Virus record (IMG/VR): IMGVR_UViG_3300028800_000081
Span: 1 to 64,000 of that record
From: a virus
Reading direction: 5' to 3' (one strand)
DNA length: 64,000 bases
The notes under the pieces were generated by a model. It was not told the DNA's origin. It searched no databases and saw only the letters and a program-made list of their open reading frames with translations. Positions 24,374 through 32,352 of the stretch are shown piece after piece; position 1 is the first letter of the stretch; each line of letters opens with the position of its first letter. Made by a program: the position numbers and the translations under genes.

Positions 24374-24892
24374 TTAGCGGACAGGGGGGATAGTCGTTGA
24401 CGCTAGCAGTTCGGCGCGAATCTCCATCCAGAGCTTGCCGAGCATGTTCTGGCCTTCACGATACGGACCCCAACCCCAGAAGTTGTCGCGCCACGAATTT
24501 TCGATCAGTGTCCGCTCGCCCGTCGCCAATAGCTTGCGCCTAACATATTCGTGTTGAATGGTTTTGGCACGAAGGATGTCGCGCATGACGCCAATCTTCA
24601 CCGTATCCCAATCACGGCGCTGGAAGCTCTTGTTTTCCTGTGCAAGCTTGAACGCCTCATGGGCGGAAGCGGCGAAGCGGATATTGTCGGCAATGAGCCA
24701 CGCTTGCGCCCCGATGGCTGGGCTTTGTCCTTCCTGTCCGGTAGCGAACCTTTCCCAATGATATGCCGCCTCTGATGTATCGAAATCCCTTCCGCGCCAC
24801 TGAATGCGGAAAGCTGAGAAATTCGATAGGACATAGAAATCCTGTTCGTAGAAAAACACCTGCGTCTCATTGTCGAGTCCGTGAATTTCCAT
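24374..24892 (-). CDS. NADAR-family protein (YbiA-like)
   Basis: 172 residues. VLSNFSAFRIQWRGRDFDTSEAAYHWERF and SWRDNFWGWGPYREGQNMLGKLWMEIR are the two hallmark regions of the NADAR family, including the conserved Trp-Gly and Asn residues near the C-terminus. NADAR enzymes cleave N-glycosidic bonds of ribosylated compounds: E. coli YbiA acts on riboflavin intermediates and others remove ADP-ribose from guanine in DNA. In a phage this could reverse host DarT-type ADP-ribosylation; inference. ATG at 24892 has AAGGAG at good distance; a GTG one codon upstream is possible. Confidence 0.85.
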   Translation of the reverse strand: MEIHGLDNETQVFFYEQDFYVLSNFSAFRIQWRGRDFDTSEAAYHWERFATGQEGQSPAIGAQAWLIADNIRFAASAHEAFKLAQENKSFQRRDWDTVKIGVMRDILRAKTIQHEYVRRKLLATGERTLIENSWRDNFWGWGPYREGQNMLGKLWMEIRAELLASTTIPPVR

Positions 24893-24975
24893 CACCTACT
24901 CTCCTTCTGTGTCATCGTATCGGTATCAGCGCGCTCTGGCTTGGGCTCGACCGTGGAGCGTGGCGTGGCGGTATA

Positions 24976-25203
24976 TCATGGCAAGCCGCTCCGCAATTTT
25001 GCGAAATCCATTGTCGCAAAAAGCATCGCTTCGTCGAGTTGCTTGATAACGGATAACATCATGGCAACGTCGTCATATAGTAGTTTTGGCCCGGACCAAC
25101 GCCCCGTTGCTTTCCATTGCTGAACAGAGATTTCTAGCTGTTGAAGTCGTTCGCGCTGGCGATCTCTCGCGTCATCCATTGTTGCGATGTTTGCTCCCAT
25201 CAC
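24976..25203 (-). CDS. Hypothetical protein
   Basis: 75 residues, helical, unrecognised. After its TGA the same frame stays open and encodes a tail (TVEPKPERADTD) like the end of the upstream gene (TVEPKPERVEHS), so the stop may have truncated a longer protein or the tail is a repeated linker. Confidence 0.55.
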   Translation of the reverse strand: MMGANIATMDDARDRQRERLQQLEISVQQWKATGRWSGPKLLYDDVAMMLSVIKQLDEAMLFATMDFAKLRSGLP

Positions 25204-25745
25204 CCCTCTCCCGTTGCGGAATGCTCGACGCGCTCTGGCTTGGGCTCGACTGTACGGGCTCGGATGGCGGCGGCGATACCATCAGCAATGGCGTACCCTC
25301 GCAGGAAAATTGGGCCTTCGCGCTTTGGAAAGTCAGGCTTTTCCATTTCGGCATTCTCGGCTGCTGCCCACTCGTCCGCAATCTTCGCTGCTTCCTCGAA
25401 TGCCTCCGCTCTGATACGCGCACTCTCTCCCCCTGCCCCGTCTGCGCCGTGTGGCCGTACCTTTTCGAGCCAGAATTGAACGTGGCCGAACGCTTTTTTG
25501 TCGTATCCCTGCGCACACTCCGCAGGATGATCGTGAGCGTAGCCCCATGCCAGATGAAATTCCGATATGCCTGCCCCGTCTGCGGTGGGCTGGAGGCGGG
25601 AGAGGGCGGCGAATTCGCAAAGCAAATCGACAACCGCGACCGACGATATTGAGGCCGCGTCTCTGTAGCCTTTCGAAACAAGGAATTGTGCGGCCTTGGA
25701 TACCTGTTCAGTCAGCGCAACGTCGCCGGGCGGACGGTCGGTCAT
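25200..25745 (-). CDS. Hypothetical protein
   Basis: 181 residues, mostly helical, start at 25745 overlapping the previous stop. AFEEAAKIADEWAAAENAEM and YAIADGIAAAIRA resemble a common phage early protein type (AxxxEEAAxIAD). Ends with the TVEPKPER linker repeat. Function unknown. Confidence 0.65.
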   Translation of the reverse strand: MTDRPPGDVALTEQVSKAAQFLVSKGYRDAASISSVAVVDLLCEFAALSRLQPTADGAGISEFHLAWGYAHDHPAECAQGYDKKAFGHVQFWLEKVRPHGADGAGGESARIRAEAFEEAAKIADEWAAAENAEMEKPDFPKREGPIFLRGYAIADGIAAAIRARTVEPKPERVEHSATGEG

Positions 25746-25990
25746 GGGTTCACCTTTAGTAACTGGAAACGCGGGCATACGTGGTCTGAGCGCACAGGCA
25801 TATAGCCGTAAAAGTCGCTCTCCAGATCGCACGTCATTTGACGCTTGTTCATTGTGTATCCTTTGTGGGCGCAGTAACCGCAACAGGCACCATCGGAACG
25901 TAACTGCGCAACCATGGCGTCTCGGAGAGTTTTTGTAATTTTCGCTCGCAAGCGAAGACGCGCCTTTCTAGCGGGGCTCAGTTTACTCAT
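25742..25990 (-). CDS. Small Cys-containing protein
   Basis: 82 residues. Basic N-terminus, then ACCGYCAHKGY and later Cys at C54 and C72 that could form a zinc site. ATGA overlaps on both sides. Confidence 0.6.
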   Translation of the reverse strand: MSKLSPARKARLRLRAKITKTLRDAMVAQLRSDGACCGYCAHKGYTMNKRQMTCDLESDFYGYMPVRSDHVCPRFQLLKVNP

Positions 25991-26220
25991 TCTCCATCTC
26001 GCTTGGTGACAGCGGCGGCGCGGATCGCGTCTCTAGTCTTTTCGACGCCAAGCCAAAAAGCGTGCGTGGATTCTTCGGAGCCGCTTTCTTCATCGGGATA
26101 TTTCGGCATGGCCCTATCAACCGCCCGCTCAAGCCTCTCCACCTTATCAAGGAGCGATTCTACTGTCGCGTCGCCGTTGAACATCTTGCGGATTGTAGTG
26201 GTGTCTGGGGGCGTGGTCAT
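25987..26220 (-). CDS. Small hypothetical protein
   Basis: 77 residues, helical (VESLLDKVERLERAVDRAMP), acidic. Unrecognised member of the tightly packed leftward operon. Confidence 0.6.
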   Translation of the reverse strand: MTTPPDTTTIRKMFNGDATVESLLDKVERLERAVDRAMPKYPDEESGSEESTHAFWLGVEKTRDAIRAAAVTKRDGE

Positions 26221-26477
26221 AGTCCTAAATCCTTGGCATCTTCATTCGCGACGAAGCCGTTGCAGCGGTCGCAGATGCGGCCTTCATCGCCCATGGTATC
26301 CGTATATGGTCGCCAATCATGGACGCAGGCGTCGAAATGTGCGCGCCACTCCTTCACGCAAGCCTCGCAGAACCAGCAATCCTCCATCATCGTCATTGTT
26401 TCTATGGGAAACGCTTTCTCGCAATGCTCACATTGCTGCATGTCTGCCAGCGTCACGGGTTTGGTCGGGTGGGTCAT
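26217..26477 (-). CDS. Double zinc-ribbon protein
   Basis: 86 residues with three C-x-x-C pairs: CEHCEK, CWFCEAC and CDRCNG. Probably binds two zinc ions and a nucleic acid or protein. No specific family. Confidence 0.65.
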   Translation of the reverse strand: MTHPTKPVTLADMQQCEHCEKAFPIETMTMMEDCWFCEACVKEWRAHFDACVHDWRPYTDTMGDEGRICDRCNGFVANEDAKDLGL

Positions 26478-26866
26478 TGGGCGGCCTCATAGAATTTTGA
26501 CTTCGGGGTCTTGCCGTCCTGGTCGCTTTCCCAAGCGGCAAACATGCGTTCAACATCGGCACTCGGCAGAAATTCGACAAGCGCGTCGCATTCGGTGCAC
26601 ATGCCGTCCCACATCAAATCGTAGGCGCGCTGGAGCATAGCGTCCCTCAGTTCGTCCGTAGACCGGCTACTCGGAAGCATATTGAACTTGGTACGCTGCC
26701 GGCCGATCCGCCGCTCTTCGTCATCAAGGAACCGGCCCTCCGCTTTCGTTGATGCTTTCCATTTTGCGTTCTCGCGCAGATCCGCAATCAGCTTTGGATT
26801 GCCGCCTTCCTGCTCAAGCCGCGCGGCAGCGACCATGAGCATGTGAATGCGAGAGCGCGGCGTCAT
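26474..26866 (-). CDS. Hypothetical protein
   Basis: 130 residues, helical; a single C-x-x-C (MCTECDALVEF). Ends ...KTPKSKFYEAAQ. Unrecognised; coupled to the HNH gene by an ATGA overlap. Confidence 0.6.
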   Translation of the reverse strand: MTPRSRIHMLMVAAARLEQEGGNPKLIADLRENAKWKASTKAEGRFLDDEERRIGRQRTKFNMLPSSRSTDELRDAMLQRAYDLMWDGMCTECDALVEFLPSADVERMFAAWESDQDGKTPKSKFYEAAQ

Positions 26867-27228
26867 CGTTTCCTCATCTTCCTACTGCCGAAATGCTTGA
26901 AGCCTTCCGGCGCCTTGGCGAACTTGCGCGTCGGGATCTTGCGCTTCGGCCCCTGCTTCGTGACGCCGGTAATGCGATCGATCTTCGCGAGGGCTTGGAC
27001 GTCGCGCTTCGATTTCGGCTTGTGCGCCGCCTTCAGAACCGGCCGGAAGTTCCTATACTCGTGCTTGCCTCCGAGCGCGTCGGCATGGATGTGATCGATC
27101 TCCACCGGATCACCTGGGCGCATAGGTTCGCCGGAGATCGCACACTTCAGCGGCTCACCAAACTGCATCTCGACGCGATACAGGAGCGTGTCGATTATCT
27201 CGCGCTTGGTGAAGGGCTTGCGGCTCAT
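26863..27228 (-). CDS. HNH endonuclease
   Basis: 121 residues. CAISGEPMRPGDPVEIDHIHA holds the D-H pair of an HNH site, followed by the Asn in YRNFRPVL. Lysine-rich C-terminus. May be a free-standing homing nuclease or a DNA-processing enzyme. The start at 27228 overlaps the previous stop. Confidence 0.8.
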   Translation of the reverse strand: MSRKPFTKREIIDTLLYRVEMQFGEPLKCAISGEPMRPGDPVEIDHIHADALGGKHEYRNFRPVLKAAHKPKSKRDVQALAKIDRITGVTKQGPKRKIPTRKFAKAPEGFKHFGSRKMRKR

Positions 27229-27431
27229 GGCTTCACCTTGTGCTTTTCGTTCCACGCCTTGCTGCCGGCAAAGAATTCGGAATCGCGCCACGGGCATTCG
27301 AATTCGCACCATTCCGAACCGGCCATCATGCATTGACCGTCCGCCATGAGCATGCACTCGTCATCGCCGAATTCATCTTCTGGCTCTTCGTCGTCGTCCA
27401 GATAGTTTTCGTCGTCGGATGGATTGCCCAT
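27225..27431 (-). CDS. Acidic Cys-containing protein
   Basis: 68 residues. Very acidic N-terminal half (DDENYLDDDEEPEDEFGDDE), then four spaced Cys (CMLMADGQCMMAGSEWCEFE). Acidic small phage proteins can mimic DNA; that is speculation. Confidence 0.6.
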   Translation of the reverse strand: MGNPSDDENYLDDDEEPEDEFGDDECMLMADGQCMMAGSEWCEFECPWRDSEFFAGSKAWNEKHKVKP

Positions 27432-27682
27432 CACCCGTCTCCCACCAAATAGCTCAGCGTCGTGCCGAGCGCGTCCGCAAGCAGTCTTAACATCCACATC
27501 TGCGGCACCATCGTCTTTTCGTAGCGGCTGATTTGCGACCCCACGGCGCCGACTCTGCGCCCGAGCTCGCCCTGGCTCATGCCGGCCATTGTGCGGAGAT
27601 GATAGAGCCGCGGGCCGATCTTGCGGTCTTCGGCTCGTGCAGCGGCGCGTTTCGCGGCTTGGGCTTTGCTGATCGTGGACAT
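27431..27682 (-). CDS. Cro/CI-family HTH regulator
   Basis: 83 residues. LYHLRTMAGMSQGELGRRVG then GSQISRYEKTMVPQMWMLRL is a canonical XRE helix-turn-helix. It lacks a dimerisation or cleavage domain, so it is Cro-like in size. Candidate ligand of the palindromic sites upstream of this operon (32256-32328). Confidence 0.8.
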   Translation of the reverse strand: MSTISKAQAAKRAAARAEDRKIGPRLYHLRTMAGMSQGELGRRVGAVGSQISRYEKTMVPQMWMLRLLADALGTTLSYLVGDG

Positions 27683-27683
27683 G

Positions 27684-28082
27684 CTATTTCTTCTCTGCCA
27701 AGAATCTGCTGGCTTCCAAGATCGGTAGGTTTGCCTCGGTCGGGACGTAGATCGTCTCGTCGCCGTCGCGCTCTTCCATCATCTTGATCCACTGCCAGCG
27801 CAGATAGAGGTCATGCTGTTTCAGACCTTCGCCGATCTCTTTGATCTGGGCGGCGACGGCCTGCGCTTCGATGATCGCTGCCTGCTTATTCAATTCGGCG
27901 GCGTTCAAACGCCCTTGTGCTTCGGCAACTTGGATCGTTTGCTCATTACGGGCCTGCGCGAGGTCAGCGAGCCCCCGTTGATGCGCTGCCCATACGCGCC
28001 AGAGCGGGTAAAGCCACAGGATCCAAATCAGAATGATCGCGAAAGCCGCAAGAACGACCAACAAAATGTTCTCCACGTCCAT
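27684..28082 (-). CDS. Membrane-anchored coiled-coil protein, prohibitin-like tail
   Basis: 132 residues. One N-terminal span (ILLVVLAAFAIILIWILWLY), a long coiled coil (AEAQGRLNAAELNKQAAIIE), and LRWQWIKMMEERDGDETIYVPT, which resembles the C-terminal end of prohibitin/stomatin proteins. May modulate membrane proteases or the lysis decision; inference. Confidence 0.65.
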   Translation of the reverse strand: MDVENILLVVLAAFAIILIWILWLYPLWRVWAAHQRGLADLAQARNEQTIQVAEAQGRLNAAELNKQAAIIEAQAVAAQIKEIGEGLKQHDLYLRWQWIKMMEERDGDETIYVPTEANLPILEASRFLAEKK

Positions 28083-28085
28083 CTC

Positions 28086-28145
28086 CTATTTCCCCGCCTT
28101 CGCCTTGGCGCGTTGAGCCGCGACGATTTCCTTTTGCTGTTTCAT
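28086..28145 (-). CDS. Possible 19-residue peptide
   Basis: Short basic peptide (MKQQKEIVAAQRAKAKAGK) whose ATG overlaps the stop of the upstream gene. Fits the operon spacing but is too short for independent support. Confidence 0.3.
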   Translation of the reverse strand: MKQQKEIVAAQRAKAKAGK

Positions 28146-28657
28146 GACGGTCTATTCTCCTCCAGTTGTTTCCGCGCGACGCCGATCAGGTCAGACACCC
28201 AATCGAGTGTCGCCTGTTTCGAAGCCTGAAAGTCCTGTTTTCCCATTGCGCGCATCGACTGGCTCTTCGCCGTGTAGCGCGTCACCGTAGCCTCTCGAAC
28301 CGTCACGACCCCGAATTCGTCTGTCGGCCGGATGAATGCCGCAACGCGCTTCGCCTCGGCCTTGGATGCGCAGACAAGGGTTTGCGTGTCGCAGTAGCCG
28401 GTCTGGATCAGTGCGCGCTTGCGGAGATGTTCCGGCGAGGGATACATCCCGGCGATCGTCTCAGGCAAATTCATCCAAGAATCTTTGAGCATCGCGAAAT
28501 AATGCCTTCTCGACGCTTCCGAGGCCGGATGAACGACGCTGACGAGATACCTCTCGCCAATGACAAGTTCAGCGTCGCAATCCCGTTGCCAGCGCTGCGA
28601 CGCGGGGCGAAGTAGATCGCCCTCCCACACGAACAGGATTTGCTTGTCGTCGCTCAC
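28142..28657 (-). CDS. Phage early protein of unknown function
   Basis: 171 residues. RRHYFAMLKDSWMNLPET and SPEHLRKRALIQTGYCDTQT recall small DNA-replication-associated phage proteins of the DUF1367/NinB-like sort, but the match is loose. Follows the Bet gene by 3 bases, so a recombination-related role is plausible. Confidence 0.6.
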   Translation of the reverse strand: MSDDKQILFVWEGDLLRPASQRWQRDCDAELVIGERYLVSVVHPASEASRRHYFAMLKDSWMNLPETIAGMYPSPEHLRKRALIQTGYCDTQTLVCASKAEAKRVAAFIRPTDEFGVVTVREATVTRYTAKSQSMRAMGKQDFQASKQATLDWVSDLIGVARKQLEENRPS

Positions 28658-28660
28658 TGC

Positions 28661-29782
28661 CTACGCCTTCGCGCCTTTCAGCCGATCGCGGTTTGTCTTA
28701 TAGGTCGCGTTCCACTTCGGCCGGAGATCGTCTTCGCGGTTCTTCTGTGCCAGTTCGCGGCACACCTGATCGTCGATATGATCGAGGTCCGACATGGCGT
28801 CGCAGGAATCGGCGAGATCGGATTGCTTGCCAAGCCAGTCCGCCGTCTCGTCGGGCTCGCGTTGCTGCTCGGGCGCGGGCTTCTGATCCGCCGCTTGTTC
28901 TGGCGCATTGATGGGTTCGGGCTTCACTTCCGCCTTTGGCTTCGTCTCAGGCTCGATGGGGGCCTTGGCAGACGTTTCCTGCGGCACTTCGATCGCCGGC
29001 TTGCCGAGATAGTCCTCGCGCCGTGGGCGCTCTGTGGGCCGCGTTGCTGGCGCTCCCCCGTGGTCTACAACGCGGCCGGCCATTTCCTCGGCGGCGTATT
29101 CGCCCCCAAGCTCTTCCGGGTAGGCGCGACGCAGGGCCGCCGCTTCGGCACATTTCTCGAGCTGCCCGCGCGGCCTGCCTTCCCACATCGAATTTGGCAG
29201 TTCAGAAAAGTGGCTCTTCGTCGCGTAGGTTTCCTCCCAATAAACGCGCGGCCCAGGGAACGGCACGCGGTTCCCCTGTAGCATCCGGTAAAGCGTAATC
29301 TGCGCCCATTCCGGGAACGTGACGGTGGCCTGCTCTTCCTTGTGATCCCTGTTCTCGCCGAAGAAGGTTTTCTCGATGTCGTCGCCGAACACACATGGAT
29401 CGCAACCAGCATAGGAGCCGGTTCGCATCGCCGTGGTGCGCAGTTCCGATATGCTCGGCCAAACGGTTTCAACGGTTTTCCGCAGCGCCGAATTGTAGAC
29501 GGGCACGATGTGCACCGGCCTCTTGAACGGATCGAGTTGGCGGGCGCGGCAATACGAAAGCGCCATGATGACGGATTCGAGGCTTTGAGCGCCGGGCCAA
29601 ATGGATTCGACCAGTACGCGCCAGCCAGCACGATCGACGCCGAAGCGTTCCTCGATCAGCGGGTGGTATGGAAGCCTCTCGGCCGCCAGGCGGACGACTT
29701 CCTGCCCCTTGGTGGGCTGCTCCGGCGGCAATGTCTGCGCCTGCGTCTTGTCCTTCGTGGTGGTGGATTTCGCCATTGTCAT
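28661..29782 (-). CDS. bet: Bet/RecT single-strand annealing recombinase
   Basis: 373 residues. AFR-like Bet core: GAQSLESVIMALSYCRARQLDPFKRPVHIVPVYN followed by SISELRTTAMRTGSYAG and KCAEAAALRRAYPEELGG, all diagnostic of phage recombination protein Bet (RecT superfamily). The C-terminal 130 residues are low-complexity with Pro/Glu/Ala, a known variable tail. Anneals complementary strands during phage recombination. No exonuclease partner was recognised next to it. Confidence 0.9.
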   Translation of the reverse strand: MTMAKSTTTKDKTQAQTLPPEQPTKGQEVVRLAAERLPYHPLIEERFGVDRAGWRVLVESIWPGAQSLESVIMALSYCRARQLDPFKRPVHIVPVYNSALRKTVETVWPSISELRTTAMRTGSYAGCDPCVFGDDIEKTFFGENRDHKEEQATVTFPEWAQITLYRMLQGNRVPFPGPRVYWEETYATKSHFSELPNSMWEGRPRGQLEKCAEAAALRRAYPEELGGEYAAEEMAGRVVDHGGAPATRPTERPRREDYLGKPAIEVPQETSAKAPIEPETKPKAEVKPEPINAPEQAADQKPAPEQQREPDETADWLGKQSDLADSCDAMSDLDHIDDQVCRELAQKNREDDLRPKWNATYKTNRDRLKGAKA

Positions 29783-29786
29783 GTTC

Positions 29787-30062
29787 CTACTTGTCGACGT
29801 CGTCGAAGATTGATCGGTTGCCGTTTTCGTCCAACATGGTGCCGTCCAGAGCGAACATCGGCCGTTCGTTCGGATGAAGCTTTACCTCCCAGTCTCCGCA
29901 GAATTCTTCGGCCTGCGTTGGCGGGAAGGCGGATCGCGTTTCGAACACGCGGCCGGTCTCGTGGTCCCAGGATGTGTCTATGACGGCTGGCGACCGATGG
30001 TGGCATTCGCCGTTCGCCCACCACCGGCACGTCCCGCACGTCAGCCCCTGGATCGCGCTCAT
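29787..30062 (-). CDS. Small zinc-binding protein
   Basis: 91 residues. LTCGTCRWWANGECHHRSPA is a typical small-phage zinc motif (C-x-x-C then C-H-H), and a later FCGDW Cys. Between Bet and its upstream partner; unknown role. Confidence 0.65.
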   Translation of the reverse strand: MSAIQGLTCGTCRWWANGECHHRSPAVIDTSWDHETGRVFETRSAFPPTQAEEFCGDWEVKLHPNERPMFALDGTMLDENGNRSIFDDVDK

Positions 30063-30937
30063 GCGCCCCTCGTGCTGGCTTCTTCGAAAATGACGGCGCC
30101 GCGGATTTCACGTCCGCCCGATTTCACGAAAGCCCTGACTGCCTGCTCGAGCCCAGCCAGCGGGATGTGCTGACGAAGCTTCTCAAGGTCCAGCGTGGCG
30201 CGGTCCAAATCACGGAACGTCCACTCCGTCTTGAGGCTCGAAACGCCTCCATGACCTCCGCGCGCGCGGGAAAGGTCCGCAAGATTGGCCGATGCCGACT
30301 TGTCCGCGGCCGCGCGGGCCTCGGCTGCGACCCGTTCCGCCGCCGCCGCTTCGTCGGCCCGCGCCTTCGCTAGCGCGGCCGCTCGGTCAGCCTTCTCGCG
30401 CTCTTCGACGTTCCGCTTGCGCGCCGCCGCACGCGCCGCCTCGTCGGCCGCCTGCTGTGCCCTGAGGGCTTCAGCACGCCGCTTGTCTTCCTCGGCTCTG
30501 GCCTTCGCTGCCTCGGCTTCGCGAATGTGCCGCTCTTCCTCGGCAATCTTCAGCTTGTACCGGGTCTGGGCCGACTGGACGCGCTCCTTCACGCCGGGGG
30601 GGGCGTTCTTCGTCGGGGCCGTTAGCTTGTCCATCGGCCCGCGAAAGAAGGCGTGCACGCGGCTCGCCTCGGTATCGTAGGGCTCCTTCTCGCCCTCGCG
30701 GGCAGCATCGAGCGCCTTCACGCAAGCCTGTATCTGCTTGACGAATTCGGTCGCCTTGCTGTCCGCTTCCGGGCTGTCGATCTCCGGCATACGCGATTCC
30801 GCGGCGATCAGATCCTCGGCGCGCTTCGTCAGTTCTAGGTGCGTCAGGGTCAGATGGTCGTCTAGCTCGGCTCCCTTGCGGAGACCGGCGAGAATGTTGT
30901 GGCCGAGGCCGGTATCGGCTGCGGTGGCGTCGTTCAT
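30059..30937 (-). CDS. Coiled-coil protein of the recombination module
   Basis: 292 residues. Residues about 135-225 are a long Ala/Glu/Arg coiled coil (EEERHIREAEAAKARAEE). The C-terminal WTFRDLDRATLDLEKLRQHI and FVKSGGREIRGAVIFEE end matches a phage protein type commonly beside recombinases (as I recall). Strong AGGAGG ribosome site. Possibly a partner of Bet. Confidence 0.7.
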   Translation of the reverse strand: MNDATAADTGLGHNILAGLRKGAELDDHLTLTHLELTKRAEDLIAAESRMPEIDSPEADSKATEFVKQIQACVKALDAAREGEKEPYDTEASRVHAFFRGPMDKLTAPTKNAPPGVKERVQSAQTRYKLKIAEEERHIREAEAAKARAEEDKRRAEALRAQQAADEAARAAARKRNVEEREKADRAAALAKARADEAAAAERVAAEARAAADKSASANLADLSRARGGHGGVSSLKTEWTFRDLDRATLDLEKLRQHIPLAGLEQAVRAFVKSGGREIRGAVIFEEASTRGA

Positions 30938-30946
30938 GAATTCCTC

Positions 30947-31375
30947 CTAGAACGGGGTTGGTAGCTTGTTGAAGTCGATAGGGCGCTCCGGTTGAGACAC
31001 AGGATCGTTCGGATCGTTCTGCTCGCACCACCGCTGGTTATCCATCATGTAGTCGTATTCCTCGCGCGGGATCGGGTGCGAAGCGAGATAGGTCCACTGA
31101 TCGGCTGGATCGCGCGCTTTGCCGCCGACTTCGCATTTGAGAACTTCGTCCGATGCCAGCGAGCCGTCTTCATCGGTCTCCGCTTCAAGCCAGATGCGCG
31201 CCGCGACCCACGGCCCATTGCGGACAAGGCGGCGGCGGTAGAATCCTGGCTGCGGCTCGTCTGTAATCCGCACCCCTGCCGCATCGCACCCCCGCATGGA
31301 GCCGTTGCGCTCATGGTATTCGAGCGCGCGCGTCCACCATGCGAGGGATTGCGACTCGGGGGTTGGGCTACGCAC
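30947..31375 (-). CDS. Hypothetical protein
   Basis: 142 residues with a GTG start. Charged, WVAARIWLEAETDEDG in the middle; unrecognised early protein. Overlaps the upstream gene by 8 bases. Confidence 0.6.
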   Translation of the reverse strand: MRSPTPESQSLAWWTRALEYHERNGSMRGCDAAGVRITDEPQPGFYRRRLVRNGPWVAARIWLEAETDEDGSLASDEVLKCEVGGKARDPADQWTYLASHPIPREEYDYMMDNQRWCEQNDPNDPVSQPERPIDFNKLPTPF

Positions 31376-31568
31376 TCGGGGCTGGTTCCTTCATCAGATT
31401 ACGGAACGCGGCCACGAGCGCGGCAATGTCCTCGTCCGACTTGCCGTAGAAAAACAGCACCACGTCCGATCCGTCCTTGTCCTCGATGCGGACAGAATGC
31501 GCCTGCGTGCTAATGTGGCTGTAGTGACTGACCTTGGCGGGCCAGTGTATTGAAGCGTTCATGCTCAT
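31368..31568 (-). CDS. Small hypothetical protein
   Basis: 66 residues, beta then helix (VRIEDKDGSDVVLFFYG, DEDIAALVAAFRNLM). The start at 31568 overlaps the stop of the membrane peptide (ATGA); an ATG two codons later exists. Confidence 0.6.
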   Translation of the reverse strand: MSMNASIHWPAKVSHYSHISTQAHSVRIEDKDGSDVVLFFYGKSDEDIAALVAAFRNLMKEPAPSA

Positions 31569-31678
31569 TTCGCCACCACATAGAACACGATCACGATCAC
31601 AAATATTGCCAGCGCTGCCATGACGGCCGCTGCGTCTTCCAGTGCGGAAGGCTTGGGCGGGAGAGGTTCGTAGGTCAT
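31565..31678 (-). CDS. 37-residue membrane peptide
   Basis: MTYEPLPPKPSALEDAAAVM then a hydrophobic span ending FVIVIVFYVVAK. Fills the gap between two operon genes with an ATGA overlap downstream and a one-base gap upstream. Function unknown. Confidence 0.55.
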   Translation of the reverse strand: MTYEPLPPKPSALEDAAAVMAALAIFVIVIVFYVVAK

Positions 31679-31679
31679 G

Positions 31680-31982
31680 TCAGGAACCCTTTGCCTTGGA
31701 GATGGCGGCATGCATCTCTTCGGTCAGCGCGGCGATTGCTTCGGTAGAATTCCCGCCCAATCTGGCGCACGCTTCGAGCTTGCGGACCGCGATATCCAGC
31801 GCCCAAAGCAATTCCGGCGCGGCTGAGCACAGGCGGGCATTCTCTCGCGCATCCGGCCCGTGAAACGTCGCAATGATGAATCCGCCGTTGTCGTTTGCGG
31901 AATGATTGAGCCGTTTGGCGCGCACCGTCGGCTCGTGGCTGACGTTGTGGGCGTCGACCCACGGTCCGGGTGTCACGCTCAT
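31680..31982 (-). CDS. Conserved small phage protein
   Basis: 100 residues. TPGPWVDAHNV ... IATFHGPDARENARLCSAAPELLWALDIAV is a widely shared small phage protein pattern (xPGPW then NARLxxAAPELL) of unknown function. Confidence 0.7.
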   Translation of the reverse strand: MSVTPGPWVDAHNVSHEPTVRAKRLNHSANDNGGFIIATFHGPDARENARLCSAAPELLWALDIAVRKLEACARLGGNSTEAIAALTEEMHAAISKAKGS

Positions 31983-32218
31983 GCCAGCACCAGCCGCACC
32001 TTGGCCCGCTTGGCTTCAAACCATTCGCCGAGCACCCTCAGATGGTGCGCACGCTTGCCTTCACGGGCGTCGTCATCCACAGCCATGTCGCAGAGCAGCG
32101 AGCCGATTTCCTGCGCCGGGACGCCGACCGATTCGCCGTCGCCCCGCTCGATCGTCGCCTGGCTGAAGTCGCGACCTATGCGGCAGGAAAGCGCGTAGAT
32201 ATGGGCATTTTCTGGCAT
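31979..32218 (-). CDS. First gene of the leftward operon
   Basis: 79 residues. MPENAHIYALSCRIGRDFSQ; helical C-terminal half (DDAREGKRAHHLRVLGEWFEA). AAGGGA ribosome site fixes the start at 32218; the promoter sits 41 bases further upstream. Function unknown. Confidence 0.65.
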   Translation of the reverse strand: MPENAHIYALSCRIGRDFSQATIERGDGESVGVPAQEIGSLLCDMAVDDDAREGKRAHHLRVLGEWFEAKRAKVRLVLA

Positions 32219-32255
32219 TGCGTGTCCCTTCGAGAAAGGCGCTTCGAACTCGCCC

Positions 32256-32328
32256 TTGCTGGAATAGCATAGGGGGCCCTTGCTCGCCATGCAAGGGGGT
32301 ATTGCACAAAGCAATAGATTGCCTCAAT
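32256..32328. promoter_or_regulatory. Palindromic operator-like cluster
   Basis: Four inverted repeats in a row: TTGC-N7-GCAT (32256-32270), TTGC-N7-GCAA (32280-32294), TTGC-N5-GCAA (32302-32314), ATTG-CCT-CAAT (32318-32328). The first two overlap the -10 and -35 of the leftward promoter. Repeated half-sites of this kind are expected for a dimeric HTH repressor. Confidence 0.6.
32266..32294 (-). promoter_or_regulatory. Leftward early promoter
   Basis: Minus strand: -35 TTGCAT (32289-32294) and -10 TATGCT (32266-32271), 17-base spacer, about 41-base leader to the first operon ATG at 32218. Confidence 0.65.
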
Positions 32329-32352
32329 GTGATTCGACCCAAAGAAGCCCCG

